From Serilophus lunatus (taxonomy: Eukaryota > Chordata > Aves > Passeriformes > Eurylaimidae), in NCBI GenBank assembly GCA_013399895.1, contig VXBA01001184.1:248001-312000 (forward strand): a stretch of DNA of 64,000 nucleotides, written 5' to 3'. Below are positions 35,586 to 49,600 of the stretch, in pieces. Every line of letters starts with the position of its first letter. The first letter of the stretch is position 1. The notes beneath the pieces were generated by a model that was not told the DNA's origin, did no database searches, and worked only from the letters and a program-made list of their open reading frames with translations. Made by a program: the position numbers and the translations under genes.

Positions 35586-38500
35586 ACCATTCAGGTACAG
35601 AGTTGATTTTGTTGTAAGAGGTTAGTCAAAGCTTACTGACCATGATACCTACCTAATCTTTTTACCTGCTCCAGTTTTTGTTTTGCTCATGTAAGAAAAT
35701 GAATGCAATTATTTTTCTTGTTTTATAGCTTCTTTTAATACCTTATAAAAAATGCAGGTCAAGAGTAGAGCTGGGGGAAAACCGTTCTCTTTATGCATTT
35801 TTTTGTGGCATTTCCAAAGACAACCACTGTGCCCTATTGTTTCAGCAAAGAATCCTCTTCTCCATGTCCCAAGGATTTACCTAGAATTTTGAAAATCTAG
35901 TAATCTGCAAAATGTTTTCTGAGAGATGGGATAATACCATGCTATGAAGAAAGAGGGATTCAATAGCTCAGTTCCCCAGCCTGCATGAGAGATCAAGCAT
36001 TTTACTCTCAACTCGTAAGAGAACTGGCAGTGAGGCAGCAGAAGATGCAAATTCTTTTTCTAAAGACTACTTTCATATAACTAACCGTGGCAAGATTCAC
36101 ATTCTAAATCATTTCATTAAAACACCTTATTAAAAGAAAAAACCTCTAGAAAATAAATGAAGAAATTACAAATTCCTGTCCATACTTTATACTGTGAAAA
36201 CAGGAACTCACCAGATGCATATTTTATGAATACAGCAATAGAAGGACAGCCAGTTTTCCATATTCATGAAAAGTGTTGCTGAAAATATTCATCATATTCA
36301 TCTTCATCTTCAGGAAAATGTAAATTATCTGTATCACATTGTGCAACTTCTACAAAGGGAGAAAAGTAAAGGCTTTTCTTTACATGACAGTTTGCTCAGA
36401 TAGTTTGTCTTATCTGGGCAATCCAGCTTTTTCCTCTTCATCTGACTGTATTAGGCTATTTCACCCTTTCAGTGTGTTCTCAGCTTTGTGTGTACAACTA
36501 CTGACTGGCAGCTTTAGCCTTTCAAACAGACTGTGGAATTATTTGAAACATTTAATGACAGTAAATTGCTCTTAAGTTTTACCTAATAACTGACCTCAAT
36601 GGTACAGTTAAACAATTTTCTGACTTTGCCCTGGGACTTCTGGCTGTCCAGGATATTCAATCATTGCCTCTAATCAGTGCTTAACTATTAATATGTTAAA
36701 GTATTTCACACTTTAAAAGGAAAGTGTTTGAAGAAATTGCTGCTTTTAATGTGACAGCTCTCACAGTCACACAGGGCACCTCCACTCTACGGTTGTTCAG
36801 CTACTGAGCAGCCATCATCTGTATGTGGGGAGCCAAAGGCATCACTCTGAGAAGCCAAATCTTCATTTCTGGATGCTGCTTGAAGGCTGAACTGACACAG
36901 AGGCCTCTTAATGCCAGGCCATGTCACTTCAATGCATGAAGAGAGACGTTCCTGTGAATCTGCTCTCTCTGTGTATTTAAAATCCTTCTTCTTTACGAGA
37001 TGATCCCTGAGGTTCTCTTCCACCATGGTATTCCGTGATTTTTTTGAATCATCAGCCATGATCAGAAGTAGCTTCCAAAGAAAGATATCACTCTGCTTTT
37101 AGGGAGACCTGTCCCTTTTACAGAGGATTTCCGAGATATGTTCAAGTCTTCTATGAATTTGGCTTTTCAAATATTTTGCCACTCATGGTACAAGTCAGCC
37201 ACAAAAATTACCTTATCATCTTAATATTTCATGACTACCTATGAGGCTTCCTTTGAAAAAAGATTATATCATTCACTGTCAAAATAGGATCCTACAGAGA
37301 ATCACAACTGGCCTCACTCAAGATTGGTGACTGCTGCATTGTGGTTCAGACATGTCCTAGAACAGCTCCCATATTAAGACAAATGTCCAAATTCATCATA
37401 GCAAAGGCATATTCCTTTCCTTGATGAAGTGCTAAATATTACCTTTCCCTTCAGATTTGCCTGATAAATCTTACTTCTAGCAGACTGTTTGCTTATATCA
37501 AAAGGTTTAGTATTGTCTTTTTTTGCTTTATTTTATTTTCATGTAGCTCTAACAGCCACCATTACTGCTGAAGCTGTTAGTCAGAGCCCTAATTAATTGT
37601 GCTTCTCTATCTCTCACTTGATTCACAGTAATAACAGCAAAGCAGAAATATCAAATCTTTGGCCATAGCTCTTCTAACCCTGTCAGATAAAGACTTGTGC
37701 TGCTTCTGTTCAATTCTGTTCAATTTCCATTTCTAAATCCCATAAAAGACCCTCAGTGGAAAAGTCACCTGCCATCTACCTAAATACAGCCTTTGAAAAT
37801 AGAAAGGTCTTGAGCCAAAGCAAACCAGGAGAAGACTTTTGGCACCTGTGAAAACAAAACTTGTGTTCACAAACCTTTTCACTCATGGTACTGTCAAATG
37901 ATGCAAATTAACTGATGCTGATATGCATCTAGAAAATAAATTTCCCATTTCTAAATCTTCACAAACATTCTACAGGAGAAGTATCCCATCCCTGCACTAT
38001 TTACACTAATAATTCTGCTCATTAATAGCACTAATAATTCTTCGGGTAATGGAAGCTGCTCCTCCTTTGAACCTCAGAAAAGGTACCAAGTCAGGTACTC
38101 CTGAGAAATACTCATTGTGTTAAAAATCTTCCTATTAGGATCACAGCAGAAGAAACTGCAAAAAAATTAGATCTGGCCACTGAAAAAAATTATTTCCATT
38201 CTAAATAGTAGTATAGTCAAAAAAGAACCAGTTGCATGGATCTCTGAATTCTCTGTAATTACTTGTATGAGAAGAAAACCCCAAACCAATCAACACAGAA
38301 TAGTCTCCCTGGAAAAGCACAGAAAAAAAATAAAATAGTGGACTTACCTATCACTTGTGGGTGTCTAACAAATTTCATCTGAGAAAATCTGAGTTCATCT
38401 TCTTTTGGAAGCAAAGAAGAGTTAACTATCATAGCTCTACATGCTGTTATTTATCAATATTAAAATTATAGTATTTCACACAGCATTTTTGTACTCCTTC

Positions 38501-41500
38501 CCTTCCTCCAATTTTTTTCACTGAAGAATTTAATTTCCAAGTCCATCTGATACAGTGGAGTGTTGTGCACATAAAATAAGAGACATGAATGTTACAACAA
38601 CAATGCCTTTATGTGTCCTTTATGTATTAATCTTTGCATTAACATAGTCAGGCTCTCTAGCACAGTCTATTCTTAGCCTGTCATTGTTTATTCATCTCAC
38701 AGTTCTGCTTAAGAAGCATCTGATTTGGAAAAGTCAGGAAAAAAAAGACTGTTTCAAGAGCAAAGCAGAAGTTGATGTCTAATTTAGGAGAAACAGCAAA
38801 TAAAACATATGACTATCATCCACTGAGATAGCAAGTACTATGTAGATCCCAAATTTAACCTATTTTAGTTACAATGCACATACATACAACAAATATTTCA
38901 AGAAATTAATCACCATCAAGATGCCTCAAACATGGCAGTTTTTACAAGCTTCTACACACAAACCAGAGTCAATCCATATTAGGAATAGTGACCCAGTTAT
39001 ATACGGAAGAATCATGCTCAGTTTTTAACTTAATATATATCTAAGCCTAATTCTAACCTTTTATTCTGTTGGAACATATCGATTCTGTAACTTCTGGTAG
39101 CAAATTGCAAATCCCACTGGAAATAGCCTTGGTAATAAATCAGTGTCTTAAGAATGGCATCATATACCCATCACAGTAAAAAGCAGCTGCAAATGACTTT
39201 CAGGATCTGCCAACGTAGCCACACGTTATTCAGAATGGTCAGCAATACTAACTCTTACCACTGAGGTGGACCAACCTCTGCCACAGCAGTCCAAGGACCT
39301 CAACTTTGACAGGAGAATATTTTTCAATAATAGAGGAAGGAATAGAACTGAGTCTCTTTCTAACTTAGGCAATAAATAAAAAGAGATGGCAGAAAGAAAA
39401 CAGAAGAAAAGAGAAGAGGAAAAGTCACTTTCCTCAGCCATAGCAATATTGAAATCCAACAGAGAACACTCTTGAGTGGTACCAGCTGCCCAGGTCTCAC
39501 ATGCAATGACATAGCACAATAACCCCTGCATTTGGTTCTGCCAAGATCTCCATGACTGAGACATTTTGCTTTTTCTCTTTTCCAATTTTTTTTTCCCCCA
39601 ATTTATCTTTTTCCAATTTTTAGCAAATTATATGTTTCTGACTCTCCAGATGTACTCAATAGGGTTTAAGAACACACAATTAAGCACAATCAAATTACTT
39701 CCTAGGAAACAGGTCTCAAAATCTGGATGGGATACCACACTTAGTTCTGAAATGTCAGTTCTTTTGAGAAGAAGTATGTTTGTTCTGTATTTACACATGC
39801 TGGACCTCCAGTCCCCTGAATATTCAACAGTAAAGATTCATAATCATAAAAAACAAGTGCAGGTGTCCAGTGGCTGTGTGATATAGTCTTATTTTATTCC
39901 AACTAATACATAGAGTATTTACTATAATCATGACTGGTTCAATCCACTCTGTTGTGTTGCTCACATTTTGTTCGGCCCTGCCACATTCCTACTCGCGCTA
40001 TTGCTACTTTCCGTTTCTTTGGATTAAGGACATGATTTAGCTAGAGATTGCTATCAGTGTAATGAATTAATTGCACTGAAAGTGCTTAATACTGTAGTCC
40101 TGGTAAATCATTGCTGTATGTTGCACATCTCGAGGAAAAATAAGTTTAAAAACTACCGCTGAGATACACAGGGAAAAATCACATCAGAAATCTTCCATTT
40201 AAAGATGAGAAGAAAATCAGCACAGCTTACTTGTGCCTAAAGAATGTCCCATCAGTTCTTAGCAATTTTCTATTCACAGCAGGTACCATGTATTACACAT
40301 CCAGTTCGAAGCATCTGTCGATACCTCAGGCTGCAGCGAAGCGGCTGCAGTTTATTGGCGAACCCTGGCTGGAAGGGCTCTCCAGGGAGGTTCAGATATT
40401 ACAGGCTCCTGTTAAAAATGCTACTGGAACAAATACATTTCTGCTTGGCTGCAATATTAAAAAGTGATGCCTGACCAGTAATTAAAGGAGCTGCCAGATA
40501 ACACAAAACGTGATGGGCTAGTTAATGTATGCAGATGTCACTACAGAGAGTGATCTCATAAACAAAATGGGAAACAAAGCAACAGCGTGACAAATTAACC
40601 TTTATGGGTTAAGCAGTCTGTGAGCAATGAACAAGGATAGGATGTGCATGTGTTGTGTGTTTGGCATTTTTTAATTATGCCACAAAAAGATCTTAATATT
40701 TTTGACAAACGGGATGAACATGAGCCCATCATTAGAGCTCCTGACCTCCAATTGCTCCACAGCCACTGTATAAAAGACATTATTCTTATTTCTGTATTTG
40801 AGGACTAGACATTCTTATTGAAAAGTAGTTTATCATGCTCGGTTCTGTACAATTTTCTGTACAAACTATTGGTTTGTGTCTGTCAGCATTTTAATCAGAT
40901 GTCAGATTACGCAAAAACTGCCGATAAACAGACTACCAGCCCTGTCTTTGCATAGCACATGTCAGGATGTTCCCTGCTTAGTTAGGCACTGCCTAACTGA
41001 TATGAAAGAACTCTTTTTTCCTAAAGATAAATCCAGGATCTGGCATCCCAAAGGGTCCAAATTATTTGTTGCAACTTTAAACTGGAAATCTTACAAATGC
41101 GGCTGCATATGCACTAACATCAGGGTTTTTTTAAACTTTGCTAGGCTACTCGCCTTCTATATTCTTCAGCTGTATTCTTCAGTTTAATTACAGACTGTAT
41201 CTATGAATATTCTGCTAGCAGTCATATGAAATAAATAGTAAGTCTGATATGAAACATTTCTAGGGGCTTTTTGAGGTGACAGACTCTTGAACCAATATAT
41301 CATTACCATCTGCCTTGTCAAATCTTCTCAGTTCATGCATTATTTACCTGCTAAACCACAGTGACAGTGGTAAAGCAATAAGGCTCTGTTTTGAACCTCC
41401 AGCTGCCATCTATGCAAAACAGGTTGAATGCCAGAGATATGAAATATTCATGTTTTCACTTCTTTTTTGTAACTGACAATATCCTAATGCATAGGTGACT

Positions 41501-44500
41501 TTAAAGGCTCAGTATTTTGGTCATTCATCTACCTCTTCCACTCAAAATATCAAAAAAGTGGAAAAGGCAACGTAGGTGAATTATTTTTTCTGAGAATATC
41601 CCTCTATATAGGGGTTAGTCTATATAATTCTTTATTAATATAACTAGCCTTTAATTCACTGATTTCTCTGAACAAGTCATGCTTTGAATTTCAGATAAAA
41701 CCTGTAACCTTTGCTGGTAACCTGACTACAATGTATCAGATTCAAAAAATTCGGAGATGTCCAAATTTCACGATGATGAAAGGAGTTTCATTGGTTTTAG
41801 TATTTAACTTGTCAACCACATCCTATAGCATACTGAGCAATCAAAACCGGACTTCTCTCAGACTTTGTTAGCATCATTCCCATTTTCTCCTCCAGCATGT
41901 TTAGCCTTTCTCCCTGGTAAGATGTTTCTTTGTGGAATTCATTGTGTCACAGAAAACTTCAGGAAAACAAAAGAGTATGGCAGATATTTATGAAGTTGCG
42001 TATCTCTCTCTGATTGTACTATGAAAGTAGCTTTATTTTTGAGCATATCCCCCTCCTTGTTTTTTCTCTACATGAAAAAAGCAAATTTTAGTTGCAATCA
42101 AAACATAGAATGTTTTGAATTTTTGAATTAAAAATTACCTTACTTCATTGTCAGTGAAAGCAGTCGAGGAGATTCAAACAAAAGGGTTACTTGTAACAGA
42201 GTAACTCAAAGTCTACATTTAGTCTTTATTTTTTTCAAAGTTTGATGGCATTACGGCATTATTAATGATGGCATTTTGAAGAATTGATGGCACTATGGAC
42301 ATGTAATATTCTCATGTTTCTTTCTTAAATTACAAAAACTTTGACCAGGCACCATGCTCTATTATGAATTTAGTAAAGTATTTTGAGTCCATTGCTAAGG
42401 TGGCTATAAAGAAGTATTCATCTTCTAAGCAAGTCACACAATTCTGTACTTGAAAGGAGACATAACAAGTGAATTGCTAAAGGAAAATACATCTTGCGTA
42501 AAATGAGTTTAAATTTATAAGTGCACTACCTGCTATTTTTACAGAAACACTGAAAGAACTCTTTTCGTGTTTCATAAGCAGAAAAGGATCCTATAATTAC
42601 CACTTACTACCAGCCTCCATGTCAGAAGTGTCAGACAAATTTACTGAAATATTCTGATTTCATTTAGCCCCAAATGTCCTCTTTCAAACTGTCATAAAAA
42701 TATTCCCAAGTCAGTCTCACAGTGTTGGTACAAAATACTCTTAAAGGAGCTGTCAAGGTTTAAAAATGTCAAACATAGGTCTATGAAGAAATATTCTGAT
42801 TGAAGATACTTTGTAAACTCTACCTTCTCCATTTTCTCTAAACTAATGACATTTTTGAAAGACATGTAATGGTCAATCAACATATAAGAATATATTCTAC
42901 TATATTTACTTAAATTGCTTAAGTTCATAACACTGTGAATAGTTTTACTTTTAGACTCAGGTCCTTTTTTTGCTCCATCAAGAAACTAATTTTCTGAATT
43001 TTTTCTGCAGTATGTTATTCATTTGCTGTTGTTCCAGTTAAGCTCTGTAGATGACCACAAGTTGGAAGGGACATAACAGTCCTTTTTTCCCCCTCCCATT
43101 CCTGCTATAATTCTAAAATGTCATCAGAACTATGAGCAGCCAAGGAAAGGATTTTTACACTGCCTCGTTCCTCAAACTGAGAAAAATACTTCTGTTAGGG
43201 AGAAGAAAAGCAAAGTGAATGACAGAGAAAGTTCATTAGGCCAAAAGAGGGTAAGAACAAGATTTCAGCAGTAAACATTGAAGTATTGAGGTAGCTACAA
43301 GTAGTCCAGGAAGGATGGATGAATAGATAGATATAATTAAACACTGCAGACTAGAAAGCAGGAAAAGTTCAAAAAGCTGAGTGAGCAAACTGAAAGAGGG
43401 GAGGAGGAAGGTTTGCAAATAATACACCACCGATTTTCAGTATATACTGATTTTCTAAATGCAGCAAAATCAGTAGACATAAAGAAAGTGAATATATAGA
43501 ATTTAATTCTTCTAGAGCTGATTTCAGTCAATAAAATGGCTGCATTTATCTAAATAAATATAATACTGCAGATCTAATATTCACATAGCAGTTAGGATGC
43601 ACCAGAAAATAAAACCCATTTCTGGAATAATCTCACTGTATCAGTAAGCATTTTAGAAAAATGCATGAGGCAGGATTCTGATAACAAATTCACACAGGAA
43701 GTTTAAACATTCAGCAGTAAAAGGCTATTGAGTACATTTAAACATGCTGAGTAAATTCCCCTGTGTATAACCTACTGTGGCTCCATTGATTTCACTTAGG
43801 AGTTTATGGACTCTGACATTCATTGAAGTCAATAGAGCTGAACCATTTGGAATCAAGAGCAGGTCTTGCCGGGTATGTGTAAAAATAAGAGTTAGACTTT
43901 GCCTACTTGGGTTCTGCAGTGCTGAAACTATGAGCTTTCTTTGGACACCATCACTGTACTCTGGTGGACCTAAAATCACAATCAGATTTGCACTGCTCTG
44001 CAAAAAATATGATTGCCCAAAAAGCAAGTATTTTCAAAAAGGCATGGGAAAGAAAAAGTGAAAGAAAATGGAAAAAGGTTGTATCTCTGAACTTTCTGCA
44101 GTCCCCAGAGCAAGACTTCCCATCCCCAAATCAAACACCTCACTGCCTTCCAGCTGCCTCAACACAACAAAGTCCAGGAGGACTCGAACATAAGCACCTT
44201 TCACTATAAGGGAATTCTTGGGTTTGTGCCTTAACCTCTGACAAGATGTGGTGAAATGTAGCCTCCAGAGAAGAAGAATGCACCATTCTCTTCTGGATTG
44301 GCTGAGCAGGCTCAGGGAAAGAGATGTTCAAAGTGGAACTCACTGAGAATTATATAAATATATCTAACTGGTAAGAGATTAACACTTCATTCCTCATCCA
44401 TTATCACCTGATGATGGACTAGTGATATGACTGACAAGACAACGCTAAAACAGGGCAATCACCTGATTAAAAAGAGTTAAATCATTTATTTAGCCAGATC

Positions 44501-46615
44501 TCTATTTCACATTCATAGGCCCTAGGTTAGGGAAAGACTTGACCAAATATCCTCAAAAATTACTTTTCTCCCTAAGTTATTTTGTGTTTCTAAGAAAGGC
44601 AAAGATGTATTTGACTAATGTAATTTAAAATGTATAAAGCTTCTGAGTACAATCAGTATTGAAAAATATTTAATACGCAAAGGTATCACCCATCAAATAT
44701 ATAGAGATTGATCTCCATATGTCATACACTGAATTTCTATCTTAACTATGTGTCACACAAAACCAATGAAGTAGTCTCTCTGGGATATATAAAATAGTCA
44801 TATTTATCAAATTCACATAAATGCTGAAGCTGATGTAATGGCAGCGCCAAGAAATCCTGACTTCCAGGTAGATCACCAGTCCTAATAAACATTGGTGCTA
44901 CACACTTTAAAAAAGAAGCAATATAAAGCAATGGAAAACACATTTTCAGGTTTTCGTATTTTTTGTATCTTCTGCAAAGACTGATGTTAAGGAAATCAGT
45001 AATAAAAACAGAGGAAGAATGTATGCGTAAAGAAAGCCAGAATAAACTGTACAAATAATGTGCAAATCAATATCTTGTTTATATAAAATCAATAAGAGTT
45101 TTTAAGCATGTATTCGCTAGAGTCAAAATCATTTGGTTTTTTGCAACAGCTGTTCATCTGATGGCTAATGATACAGAGTTAGAAAAAAAATAACTTCCAA
45201 TTTTATGCCAATGGCAACTTTATTCAGTATCATTTATTTCGTATAAGGTTAATAACCTTATTTTCCAGTAGTCCAGGTTAAATCACACAGGAGTGTAAAT
45301 TCTACCTCTTTCTTACGAACCCTACCTTTACAGCAGTGACACATTGCAATATTCTATGGTGCGGTGCATCAAGCCATGACAGCAATAGCTTCTGACCTGC
45401 CTGAGCATCTACTCCCATTTTCAAGTGCTACCATTGACACTAAAATATTGTGTTCAATACTCTATTGACTTCCATATTTCTGTATTTTTCATACAAGCTA
45501 GACCAGGAGAGGTGCAGGATCCGAAAATACATGTTGTGCAAGCAGATGGTTTGACACACAAATATTTCAATTAGACAGCCACTCAAATCCAGACCTTGGC
45601 AATGCACAGGGGAATAACTCTGAACATGAAATTAAGCTAGACAGTGTGTAAGTACTACAGCAACGTGCAGCATGGTTTATGATGCATGAAATACCAAACT
45701 GAAATACTAGGGGAGGAAATTAGCCAAGATAATTAATGACATTGTCCCAGAACTCAACAAGCATTGAGATGAAGCCCCTTTTAGCAAAACCTGTTCTATC
45801 GACCATACAGCATTACCATGCATCTTTTCCTTTCACATATATACCTAGCTCCATTGGCAGCATGCCAGCTTTGGGAAAAGCAAATAGAATTGTTGCTTTA
45901 AGACAAGTGTTACAATAAAATTAGTCTTTTGACTAATTGCTTCCTAGTGACATTGAACAGTAGAGAAATTTACAGTACTGTGTTAGTATGGAACATACTT
46001 TACTCTGCAGGTGAGTTCCATGTATTCTATTATTTCTATAGATATCTAGGTATCAAGTCTTATGGTGGAGGAATTTGTTAAGTGGCAAGCCAATCAAGTT
46101 TTTTTCCTGTATTTTATTTTTATGCCTTAAAAAAAATTAGCAAGAGTAATTCATCTATGGAACGAGCTGACAAAAAAAGAGCAGGCTCCTTCTTTTCAAA
46201 CCCTGCCTTTCATAAGATAATACTATGGAAGATATTGTTCAGCCTTTAGGCTATATGAACAAATAAAGAAAACTAGGGTGACCATGAGCACCTGTGAAGT
46301 CACTGTAACGTGGAGTTCCATTGCTCCCATAATTTTATCGTCTAGTTTAACTTTTATTTCTCCATCAATACAAGACAAGAAGAGAATGAAAAGCTTCTCT
46401 CTGAACAACCAATTTTCCCAAAGGTGTAAACTGGCAACTTTAGTTTGTGTTAACTGTGGAGCAGCTGCTGTGAAGCAACTCTGTTGGAGAGTCAGGTTTG
46501 TAATTTTCCATGCATTTTTTTTATGCAACTTATGGACTTCAAGGACAAAGGGAGACTTTGATGATGACTTCGTCCCATCCAGAGAACTGGATTAAGATTA
46601 AAAATCATTTTGTAC

Positions 46616-46631
46616 AAAAAAAAAAAAAAAA
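46616..46631. repeat. A homopolymer run
   Basis: Sixteen consecutive A bases. No retrogene or LINE body precedes it that I can recognise. Confidence 0.85.
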
Positions 46632-49600
46632 GTAGTTACAAATTGAAGATTTTGGTTATGTGGCTAGCAACATATTTTCTGAATAGGTATTCCTTTTTTA
46701 ATAAAAAATGAGGTTTTAATACTGTTCTCCTTGGGACTCAGAATATTAATTTTCAGCATTCCTCTACAAAGACACTAAGAAATGGTCTAATATTGACACT
46801 TGTGTTAATAGATATTTAATGCTAATACATGCTTAATAATGCTTTAATAAATGCACACAATTGCCATACTTCATTTCCCTAACCCATCTCTTTAACAACA
46901 AAGTTACACCATCACAGGAATTAAAACTAACACCAAATTCTGCCTGTGACCTTTTTCACGTCATGTAAGCTCCCGGTGCTTCAGTTTGCACACTAAAAGA
47001 AAAGCATGGGGTTCAATCATATTTTATGCAGTAATTACAAATGTACTGGGGACAATGAATATGTGGCTGTGTGGGGAAAAGTTCAAAGACAGGCTCCCAT
47101 AGGAAAACAGAGAAGGAAAAAAAGAAAAAAATTCCTTTCAGCTTTCCACTGACTAAAAGGAAGAAGGGGTTGTTTTACTCCATCTTTTTAGCTTCGTGTT
47201 GGTTGACCAGAGTTAAATTTTATTTACTTTGAGTACACAAACTAAGTGATATCTGACTAGGAACATCTTTAACAACTTATGCTACTTTTATGATGATGAG
47301 CTATATTTATGATGATGAAGTATTAATTTCTCCCTTAAGGGTTTTTTTTTGAGTGCTTTAGAACCATTTAGTTCATGCAGTTTCAACATACATGTACTTG
47401 TTTCCCAACATTACTTATCAAATGAAATTAATCTCCTGAAAATGAGGATATCTGCTGTGACAATAGCCTCAATTCAGGGCAGAACCCACACTGCAGATGT
47501 ATTAAGCCTCATGAAATAGGCTTAATAAAGGCTTAATCAGATACTCATGTTATGCAAACAGAATCAAGCATAAATTGATATTGCAGCTTAGGAACTAAAG
47601 CATCCATTTTAAATAAAACTGCCCCCTCAGCACAGGATTTTTATTCAGATGTGAAAAAAACAGACACGCTATTTATTCATGATAATTAAAAATTAAAAGG
47701 ACAATCCTTGATTTTCTGAAAAATCAAATTTTTTGTCCACACTTTTTCTCCAAGCTGTTCTTTTCTATTCCTTTACTATCCTATTAAAAAAAATCCAGTT
47801 TCTCCTTAATTTGTTACTCAACATCCTTCAGCATTTAATGTGCTTCAAGTGTGTGCGAACAGGACAAATTGCTCACTCACTCACTTTATGAAAGACAAGA
47901 ATTTCCATGTTGTTATTTTTACAATCAAGGCATATTAATATAAAATTTACCTAGTATCAATTATATTTCCCGCTGAATAAAAAAAAAAACAAAAACCAAG
48001 CCGATTTAATTATCCTTTCCACTCTTCAATCTTTTATAAGAATTTCATAATAAATCTGGCTGAGGAATCTAAGCTAAGTAGATAGAACTTAAATTTAGTT
48101 TCTTCTCAGTAAGGTCAGGTGATGTAAATCTGATCAAACATTGGAAACATAAAGCCAGTAAATAACATATGCTCAAAGTGACAAGAAATTGCCTATTAAA
48201 CTTAATTCTACATGAAGGATCATCCCAATTAAATTAATTTTCCCATTCTCCTTGACAATGACACAAAGCTTAAAATTGCCAAGTCATTAAACATTCCTTA
48301 GGAGCTATGTAATGCTAACACAGTGATTTTTTGCTGACAGTAACAGCTTATTTTCACCACAAACTTCCTTCTGCTTCCAAGGAGCAGACAAGCATATTGT
48401 AAGTAACAAATCCAACTCCCCGAGAGTATTATGGTCAACCTTAGATTACAACATCATCAACAGCACCATAGCAGAAAGAGAATACTAAACATGTAGCTTG
48501 GCTTATTGCCACTTCCAGAGGCTTGGGGATATTGCCATTCTATAACTGTTCTTCTGGTTTTAGGTTATCACATCTAAAAATAGAAAATAACCCCAAAACG
48601 TAAGCAACTTTGCTTGTGGCATGTATTTGATGATCAGCATGAGTATTCAGCACAAATACCTGGTGTATTTTTAGCATTGGTTCTACTGTTCAGGTTCAGT
48701 GCGTCCTTTGGGAAGGTTGGGCTACAATAAAGTTTTAGACAAGGAAAAGACCATACTGATAAAGGTGGCAATAAACTGCAGAGAAATTAACAGAATGGGT
48801 AAACTTTATAGCCTTTACATCAGGCTGTGTCCTGAAGCATAATGCAGAACCCTGGTGAAGCTTCATGTTTTTCACAGTTGTGACAACATCTGAGGAGTAC
48901 ATGCTTTAACTGTATCCCTCATACCCACTAAACCAAACACTGTAATTAGTCTAGGGATTAGTTTTTAAAATCCTGCATCACTACTTTTAGTTCCAGTTGC
49001 CTTCAATCCAAATTTTATACCATTATTTTTTCCTCATTTTCAGAGTTAATCATTTCTAGTAAAGTTATCCAAAGACATAGTCAAACAGAGGAGCATCACT
49101 TTACAACAGATGAAGAATCTTGGACTGATAATTACAACTCAGCCCATGAATTAATGGTCAGTTCAATAAGAAGCTCTTTAGGGACTTGGCTTGTTTAATA
49201 AGTCTCATTTTCATATCTGCTCATTTCCCCAGAAACCCACTCTATCATTAAGCATCTCCCAAATAACCTCCCAGATCTAATTTTAATAGATATTTATTAC
49301 TGAAACATCTTGTTTAGTTTAATATGGATTACATAGCTCATACTATAATTTAATTTTAAAATTATTTTTATTATGTCTTTCAGACAAAATGTAACAGACT
49401 TCATAAAGACACATAGACGACTCTTGTTTCAAACTAAAAGTGGACACCACATGACACTTCAGTGAGTTTTAGAGTCAGTGCTATATAAACTGTGCTTATG
49501 AACAGGAACCAAGCAAAGTCCAAGTCAATGACTGTAAGCTGTCACATTAGAGAAGATAATTTTTTGGATGTTGTTAAAAAATTAGTTTAGTCTGTATTGT

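Noticed and set aside
46223..46528. 101-codon minus-strand ORF with a beta-strand-like stretch EIKVKLDDKIMGAMELHVTV
   Set aside because: Donor GTGCTC is poor and the start phase does not fit neighbouring exons; likely chance.
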